In this document: positions 59,175-64,000 of the stretch, piece after piece
Position numbering within the stretch: position 1 is the stretch's first letter
How the letters are laid out: every line of letters begins with the position of its first letter
Assembly (NCBI RefSeq): GCF_000250675.2
Contig: NC_018681.1
Location: 8,122,001 to 8,186,000, forward strand
Source of the DNA: Nocardia brasiliensis ATCC 700358
GTDB taxonomy: Bacteria > Actinomycetota > Actinomycetes > Mycobacteriales > Mycobacteriaceae
Direction: 5' to 3'
DNA length: 64,000 bases
The notes under the pieces: model-generated
The model's input: only the letters and a program-made list of their open reading frames with translations
Told to the model about the DNA's origin: nothing
Database searches by the model: none
Program-made: the position numbers and the translations under genes

Positions 59175-59771
59175 TTACAATTTCCACGCCTCGTCGAGAC
59201 GTTTGGCCACATTGATATCGCGGGCCGCGGCAATGTGCGGTTTGTCGATCTCCTTGGCGATATAGCGCGCGATGAAACGCCGGATCTCTTGATCGACGCT
59301 GGCGAGGATGCGCAGCAGCTGCCCGCGCATGGTGTCGGTGGCGACATTGATCCGGACATCGCTGGAGCGCGGCGTCGCGATGTCGATGATCACCCGCAGC
59401 GGCTCGGCCGCGCGCACGGTCAGGTGCAGATGGATGTTGCCGTCGACCTCGAACCGATGCCGGTCCAGGGCCAGATCGATGAGCATGTCCACGCTGAGCG
59501 GGATCTTCAGCTGGAACGAGATCACGTCCTCGACCTCGCGGCGCACCTGCGCCTGCCCGAGTTGCACCTGCGCGCTCGCCTTGGCCAGCTTCGCCGGGCC
59601 GACCCCGATCGGGCCGAAATCGAATGCCGCACCGGTCAATTGGTCGAAGGCACCGAGAATACGCTGCTCGGAGGCGGCGTACTCGAAGAAGCGCCTGCCG
59701 AACTCCTCGTAACCGATGTACGGCCCGGCGGCCGCGACCGGCGCACCGTTGGGGCTGTCTACCTCGCGCAC
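59175..59771 (-). CDS. Conserved actinobacterial protein of unknown function
   Basis: A 198-residue protein. It starts at GTG 59771 behind GGGGAGG, 40 bases after the isoprenyl synthase gene, so the two are cotranscribed. The N-terminal half is helical (GYEEFGRRFFEYAASEQRIL); the C-terminal half has alternating strands (FQLKIPLSVDMLIDLALDRH, NIHLHLTVRAAEPLRVIIDI) and a final helix (RRFIARYIAKEIDKP). This strand pattern resembles lipid-binding folds, but no family was recognised. It is convergent with coaA, 6 bases apart. Confidence 0.7.
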   Translation of the reverse strand: MREVDSPNGAPVAAAGPYIGYEEFGRRFFEYAASEQRILGAFDQLTGAAFDFGPIGVGPAKLAKASAQVQLGQAQVRREVEDVISFQLKIPLSVDMLIDLALDRHRFEVDGNIHLHLTVRAAEPLRVIIDIATPRSSDVRINVATDTMRGQLLRILASVDQEIRRFIARYIAKEIDKPHIAAARDINVAKRLDEAWKL

Positions 59772-59811
59772 GACGCCCTCCCCACCGGCGCGAGCGCCCG
59801 TGCGCGCCCGA

Positions 59812-60591
59812 CTAGATGCCGAATCTGCGGTGTCTGGCCGCGTAGTCGCGCAGCGCCCGCAGGAAGTCCACACGCCGGAACTCCGGCCAGTACGCCTCGG
59901 TGAACCATATCTCCGAGTATGCGCTCTGCCACAGCAGAAAACCGGACAGACGCTGCTCACCGGAGGTGCGGATGACCAGATCCGGATCGGGCTGGCCCGA
60001 GGTGTAGAGGTGCTGGCCGATCGCGTTCACCGTGATCGACTGCACCAGATCCTCGCCGGTCTCCCCCGCCGCGATCTCCTGGCGGACCAGCGAGCGCACC
60101 GCGTCGGTGATCTCCTGTCGGCCGCCGTAGCCGATGGCCACGTTGACGTGCACCCCGTTGCGGTCCTCGGTGCGCTCGGCGGCGGTGCGGATGCGCTTGG
60201 CGATCAGCTCGGGGAATCCGTCGAGCGAGCCGACGACGCGCACGCTCCAATTCTGTTCCGGCGCCGACAGTTCCTCGACGACGTCGGTGATCACCTCGAA
60301 CAGTGTCTCGAGCTCATCGGGATCGCGCTGCAGGTTCTCGGTGGAGAGCAGGTAGACGGTGACCATCTCGATGCCCTCGGCCTGACACCAGCCGACGAGC
60401 TCGGCGATCTTCACCGCGCCGACGCGGTGGCCGTGGCTCACATCGGCGAAACCGTTCTCCCGGGCCCAGCGCCGATTACCATCGCACATCACCGCGACGT
60501 GGCGGGGATGTTGTTTGCCGGCCAGCTGCTTGGTCAGCCGGGCCTCGTAGATGCGATACGGCAAACCCCGCACCTGAACCGGAAGCTCCAC
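59812..60591 (-). CDS. Short-chain Z-isoprenyl diphosphate synthase (Rv1086-like)
   Basis: A 259-residue cis-prenyltransferase. Hallmarks are HVAVMCDGNRRWARENGF (catalytic Asp and diphosphate loop), TVYLLSTENLQRDPDEL, NVAIGYGGRQEI and DLVIRTSGEQRLSGFLLWQS followed by SEIWFTEAYWPEF. The M. tuberculosis homologue makes Z,E-farnesyl diphosphate, a precursor of decaprenyl phosphate for cell-wall synthesis. GTG 60591 is favoured; GTG 60600 is three codons earlier. A 28-bp palindrome lies 71 bases upstream. Confidence 0.92.
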   Translation of the reverse strand: MELPVQVRGLPYRIYEARLTKQLAGKQHPRHVAVMCDGNRRWARENGFADVSHGHRVGAVKIAELVGWCQAEGIEMVTVYLLSTENLQRDPDELETLFEVITDVVEELSAPEQNWSVRVVGSLDGFPELIAKRIRTAAERTEDRNGVHVNVAIGYGGRQEITDAVRSLVRQEIAAGETGEDLVQSITVNAIGQHLYTSGQPDPDLVIRTSGEQRLSGFLLWQSAYSEIWFTEAYWPEFRRVDFLRALRDYAARHRRFGI

Positions 60592-60661
60592 GCGGGCCAC
60601 CCTACGCCCCACGGACAGGATCCTGTCAGCCACCGCACATCCCGGTACAGTGACGAAGGGG

Positions 60662-60689
60662 CGGTAACCTACGGTTCCGTAGGTTACCG
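60662..60689. promoter_or_regulatory. 28-bp palindrome in a divergent promoter
   Basis: Perfect 13-bp arms cggtaacctacgg and ccgtaggttaccg with a 2-base centre lie between the isoprenyl synthase and hemolysin III genes, 25 bases before the latter's GTG. The near-continuous symmetry is typical of a TetR-type operator. No regulator gene is adjacent. Confidence 0.7.
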
Positions 60690-60713
60690 GTGAGTTCAAC
60701 CAGGAGGTAGCTC

Positions 60714-61424
60714 GTGTCCGAATCCGTCGGTGCCACCGACTCCGGCGTGGTCGCGGGATCGGCGCCCGAGGCACTCGCCGAGGCGCTGATCAAACCCCGG
60801 ATGCGCGGCTGGATCCACACCTGGGCGGTCGGCATCGCGGCCATCGCGGCGATCGTGCTGATCGCGAAGGCGGCCACCCTCTCGGCGACCGCGGGCTGGT
60901 CCACCCTGGTCTACGGACTGACCGTCTGCGGCTTGTTCGGCATCAGCGCGATCTATCACCGGATCACCTGGCCCACCACGCAGGCCCGGATCCGGATGAA
61001 GCGCGCGGACCACTCGATGATCTTCCTGTTCATCGCGGGCAGCTACACACCGTTCGCGCTGCTCGGCCTGCCCGGCCGCACCGGACAGACGCTGCTGGCC
61101 GTGGTGTGGGCGGGGGCCCTGGCCGGCGTCGCGCTGAAACTGTTGTGGCCCACCGCGCCCCGCTGGGTGGGCGTGCCGCTCTACCTGCTGCTCGGCTGGG
61201 CGATCGTGCCGGTCGCGGGCCAGCTGAACACCAATATCGGTATCGCACCGCTGATCCTGCTGCTCATCGGCGGCCTGCTCTACAGCGGCGGCGCGATCCT
61301 CTACGCCACCAAATGGCCCAACCCGTGGCCGGCCGTCTTCGGCCATCACGAGTTCTTCCACGCCGCGACGGTGCTCGCCGCGCTGACGCACTACATCGCG
61401 GTCTGGCTGGTCGTACTGCGCTGA
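60714..61424 (+). CDS. Hemolysin III / PAQR-family membrane protein
   Basis: A 236-residue, seven-helix protein. Conserved residues of the family are visible: ISAIYHRITW in the second helix, KRADHSMIFLFIAGSYTPF in the third and fourth, and FGHHEFFHAATVLAALTHYI near the end, giving the His and Asp ligands of the putative zinc site. Bacterial members (TrhA, YqfA) affect membrane energetics and lipid homeostasis; true haemolysis is rarely shown. GTG 60714 follows CAGGAGG. Confidence 0.92.
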   Translation: MSESVGATDSGVVAGSAPEALAEALIKPRMRGWIHTWAVGIAAIAAIVLIAKAATLSATAGWSTLVYGLTVCGLFGISAIYHRITWPTTQARIRMKRADHSMIFLFIAGSYTPFALLGLPGRTGQTLLAVVWAGALAGVALKLLWPTAPRWVGVPLYLLLGWAIVPVAGQLNTNIGIAPLILLLIGGLLYSGGAILYATKWPNPWPAVFGHHEFFHAATVLAALTHYIAVWLVVLR

Positions 61425-61555
61425 CCTGCACAATCAGCCGGGCGCACCGGCAGAATGCCTGGTTTTCACCGATTCGGCAATAAAGTCGGCAGCGACATCG
61501 GAACGACAATGGCGGCGCAGCGATGGCACAGCGGAGCGGAAACGAGGTGCACGGC

Positions 61556-63169
61556 ATGATCGCGCGGCTGGTCATCTGGGCGCTGACGGCACGCGCCGGG
61601 CTGGCTGCGGTGGTGATCGCCGCCAACCTCAGCGGTCTCGGGGTGATCGTCACCGAGCTGTGGCTCAGCGGGTCGCTCAGCATGCTCGGCGACAACTGGC
61701 TCCGATCCGTCATCCTGGCGGGCATCTACCCGACCGTCGGTTTCGTGGCCGGCGTCGCGCTCGCGGTGCGCGACCGCTCGTCCCACTTCGGCTGGCTCGA
61801 CCAGGGCCGCAAACCGACCGAGGACGAAGCGCGACAGGTGCTTCGGCTGCCGATCATCATCACCACCCGCGCCTTCGCGGTGTGGATCACCGGCGTGATC
61901 GTCGCCACGATCACGCTGATGAACCTCGCACCCGACAACGATCCCGCCGTGATGGCCGCGCTGTTCACGCTCGGCGGCGCCGAATCGGTCGGGCTCACCT
62001 TCCTCATCGTGGACCGGTTGATCCGGCCGACCATTCCGGTGGTCGCCGCGGTGCTCGGGCCGACCATGCACTGGAGTTCGAGCGTGCTGGTCCGGGTGGT
62101 GGTGAGCTGGGCGGTGGCCGGCGCGCTGCCGCTGCTGATGCTGATCGTGGTGCTGGCCAACCCGGCCGCCGCCCCGACCGACCGCATCCGCACCGCCATC
62201 TACCTCTCCATCGTCGGCCTGACCGTCGGCGCGATCGCCACCGCCTTTCTGGCCCGCGCCGTCGCCTCGCCGATGCGCACGCTGCGCCGGGCGCTGGACC
62301 GGATCACCAAAGGCGATCTCGGCGTGCGGGTTCCGGTCGGCAGCACCAGCGAGATCGGGCGGCTGGAGAACTCGGTCAACGAACTCGCCGCGAATCTGTC
62401 CGAGCGACAGCGGATGCGTGACCTGTTCGGCAGGCATGTCGGCAACGAAGTGGCCGAACGCGCACTGGCCGGCGGTGTCGACCTGACCGGTGACGTGCGC
62501 GAGGTGACCGCGCTGTTCGTCGACGTGACCGGCTCGGTCGAGCTGTCCACCGGACTGCCCCCGGAAGAGTTCGTGGCCAAACTGAACCGGCTGCTCGCCA
62601 CCGTGGTCGCGGCCACCGAAGAGAACAACGGACTGGTCAACAAGTTCGAAGGTGATGCGGCGCTGTGTATCTTCGGCGCCCCGATCGAGCTGCGCGACAA
62701 CGCGACCCCCGCGCTGCGCGCCGCCCGCCGGATCCGGGACGAGGTACTCGCCGCGGGAGAACTCGATATCGGCATCGGCGTGGCGCGCGGACCGGTCTTC
62801 GCGGGCAACGTCGGCTCCGACACCCGACTGGAGTTCACCGTCATCGGCGATGCGGTCAACGAGGCCGCACGCCTCACCACCGAAGCCAAAGAGGCGCCGC
62901 GCCGAATCCTGGTGAGCGGCGCGGTCATCGCGGCCGCGGCCTCGCACGAACGCACCAAATGGGTGCACTACGAAACAATCCTGCTGCGCGGTATGCACAC
63001 CCCGACCGCCTGCTGGACCGACAACGACCGGCGCACCGGCACCCGCCCGAGCCCGGTCGCCACCGGCGGCAGCGCCGAACCCGTGATCGACGGCAGCACC
63101 ATCGCCGACCCGCTCATCAAGCGCAGCCCCGCAGCCGAAGCCCGCACCGCCACAGCCGAACCCGAGTGA
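61556..63169 (+). CDS. Membrane-bound class III adenylate cyclase with HAMP domain
   Basis: About 537 residues. Six hydrophobic helices (residues ~1-225) are followed by HAMP (ARAVASPMRTLRRALDRITK) and a cyclase homology domain. Metal Asp residues are in LFVDVTGS (near 321) and NKFEGDAALCIFG (near 366); that Lys and the VIGDAVNEAARL segment provide purine and phosphate contacts, so the enzyme should make cAMP. The layout matches mycobacterial Rv1318c to Rv1320c. ATG 61556 has an AGG site; ATG 61523 is the alternative. The last 50 residues are a polar tail. Confidence 0.88.
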   Translation: MIARLVIWALTARAGLAAVVIAANLSGLGVIVTELWLSGSLSMLGDNWLRSVILAGIYPTVGFVAGVALAVRDRSSHFGWLDQGRKPTEDEARQVLRLPIIITTRAFAVWITGVIVATITLMNLAPDNDPAVMAALFTLGGAESVGLTFLIVDRLIRPTIPVVAAVLGPTMHWSSSVLVRVVVSWAVAGALPLLMLIVVLANPAAAPTDRIRTAIYLSIVGLTVGAIATAFLARAVASPMRTLRRALDRITKGDLGVRVPVGSTSEIGRLENSVNELAANLSERQRMRDLFGRHVGNEVAERALAGGVDLTGDVREVTALFVDVTGSVELSTGLPPEEFVAKLNRLLATVVAATEENNGLVNKFEGDAALCIFGAPIELRDNATPALRAARRIRDEVLAAGELDIGIGVARGPVFAGNVGSDTRLEFTVIGDAVNEAARLTTEAKEAPRRILVSGAVIAAAASHERTKWVHYETILLRGMHTPTACWTDNDRRTGTRPSPVATGGSAEPVIDGSTIADPLIKRSPAAEARTATAEPE

Positions 63170-63453
63170 CCCGGCGGGTTCGAGTGGGTCAGCCGATCAC
63201 CAGGGCATCGGCCGAGAGCGCAACACCACCCATTACCTGGTGATCAACGGTCCAGTACACGCCGGGCGGCGGGATGCGCGTAGTCGAGCGGGCGGCCGGA
63301 TGCGCAAAATCCCTACCGGCACCGCTGCCGGCGTGTGCTGATCGAGTATCAAGACACCGACTACGCGCGAATCGCACCGCTCAACTCGTCGTCTCGGCCG
63401 CCACCGAGACACTCGCTTATGACCGCGCGGACAACGAACGCGCGCCCCGACCG

Positions 63454-64000
63454 CTACTTCAGGTGGAGAGCGGCGCGTAGTTCGTCTGCGGTGCCTACCG
63501 GGAGGTCGCAGACCGAGCCGCGGCATACGTAGGCGGCGGGTTCGCCGTTGAGGAGAGAGCGGTCGGCGAGGAGTGGGACCGCGTCCGGGGCGGCGGCGAG
63601 GATGATTGCTCCGCCCGGGGCCGCGGCGCGCGCGGCGGCCAGTAATTCCTTTGGAGCGCTGGGTGATTCGGCGGCGATGGCGACTTGCAGGGGGCCTTGG
63701 AGCGCGGCCTCGGCGACCGTGAGCCATTGTCCTGCCGAGCGGGGGGCGCGCGCCAGCACGACCGCGCCGCGCTGCAGCGTCTGCTCGGCCAGTTCGCGGT
63801 ACGGGATGGCCAGGTCGGGTTCGCTGGTGGCGGCGGCCGTGAGCAGGGCTTCGGCGAGCGACGAAGCGCCGGCCGGGGTCGCGCCGTCGATCGGGTCACG
63901 CGGGCGGGTGACCAGGGTTTCCGCATCGTCGGCGGTATCGAACCAGCTGCCCGGGGTCGCGGGATCGGCGAAATGCTGAATCGCGGTGTCCAGCAAGCGT
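63454..64000 (-). CDS. YyaL-like thioredoxin-domain protein (DUF255), 3' part
   Basis: The frame is open to the window end, so only the last ~180 residues are present. The visible part (FADPATPGSWFDTADDAETL, then GATPAGASSLAEALL) is the late (alpha/alpha)6-barrel segment of YyaL/spermatogenesis-associated-20-type proteins, ending with VCRGSVCDLPVGTADELRAA, where two cysteines close the protein. Rv1084 is the syntenic homologue near coaA and uppS-like genes. Function is unknown. Confidence 0.8.
   Translation of the reverse strand, partial: RLLDTAIQHFADPATPGSWFDTADDAETLVTRPRDPIDGATPAGASSLAEALLTAAATSEPDLAIPYRELAEQTLQRGAVVLARAPRSAGQWLTVAEAALQGPLQVAIAAESPSAPKELLAAARAAAPGGAIILAAAPDAVPLLADRSLLNGEPAAYVCRGSVCDLPVGTADELRAALHLK

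Overview
The window is high-GC DNA with frequent GTG/TTG starts and GGAGG-type ribosome binding sites, and almost all of it codes. Gene content and order point to a mycolic-acid-producing actinomycete, most likely Nocardia or a close relative. From memory of the M. tuberculosis map, the backbone follows the Rv1084 to Rv1112 block: ychF, a DUF6542 membrane protein, ispH (lytB2), xseA-xseB, a DUF4245 protein, glpX, fumarase, phoH2, a desA2-like gene, glyA, coaA, a short-chain Z-isoprenyl diphosphate synthase, a hemolysin III-like protein and a YyaL-type thioredoxin-domain protein. No rRNA, tRNA, CRISPR array, prophage or intact insertion sequence was seen.

Layout. 0-15 kb is accessory: a cut-off MarR regulator, an NmrA-like protein, a lipoprotein, an AraC regulator facing an EamA exporter, a membrane-anchored lipase, an FMN reductase, a LuxE/LuxC-like acid-reducing pair, an EEP-family hydrolase, an acetyltransferase, a penicillin-binding-type serine hydrolase, a DinB-fold protein, a small secreted protein and an F420-type monooxygenase. 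15-31.8 kb holds a DUF98/chorismate-lyase-like protein, ychF, a quinone oxidoreductase, an AraC-VOC pair, a decayed sugar ABC transporter, cstA with its small partner, and a DNA-repair run (Ada-AlkA fusion, ogt, sbcC, sbcD, rmuC). 31.8-33.6 kb is a regulator island (DUF5753-type XRE protein plus a tiny membrane protein) flanked by two families of degenerate repeats and wedged between the DUF6542 gene and ispH.

33.6-44.9 kb is core: ispH, a lipid-droplet-type protein, xseA-xseB-VOC, DUF4245, glpX, fumarase, a 28-residue hydrophobic peptide, a desaturase with altered metal ligands, an LGFP lipoprotein, phoH2 and a small conserved protein. 44.9-56.8 kb is again accessory: a ferredoxin-P450 pair divergent from an unusual regulator across a perfect palindrome, a limonene-epoxide-hydrolase-like protein, TetR/FAD-monooxygenase, an orphan type VII secretion accessory operon (helical protein, DUF3558 lipoprotein, WXG/PPE-like substrate, EspG), glyA, a TetR/thioesterase/deazaflavin-reductase set with a clear operator, and a 36-residue peptide. 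56.8-64 kb has a DUF885 peptidase, coaA, a conserved protein, the isoprenyl synthase, hemolysin III, a membrane adenylate cyclase and the 3' end of a YyaL-like gene.

Most regulatory logic comes from divergent regulator/target pairs separated by inverted repeats (46.4, 55.45 and 60.67 kb) and from strong hairpins between convergent genes (37.56, 39.36, 41.2 and 53.37 kb). Family assignments rest on motifs read by eye; no database search was possible.
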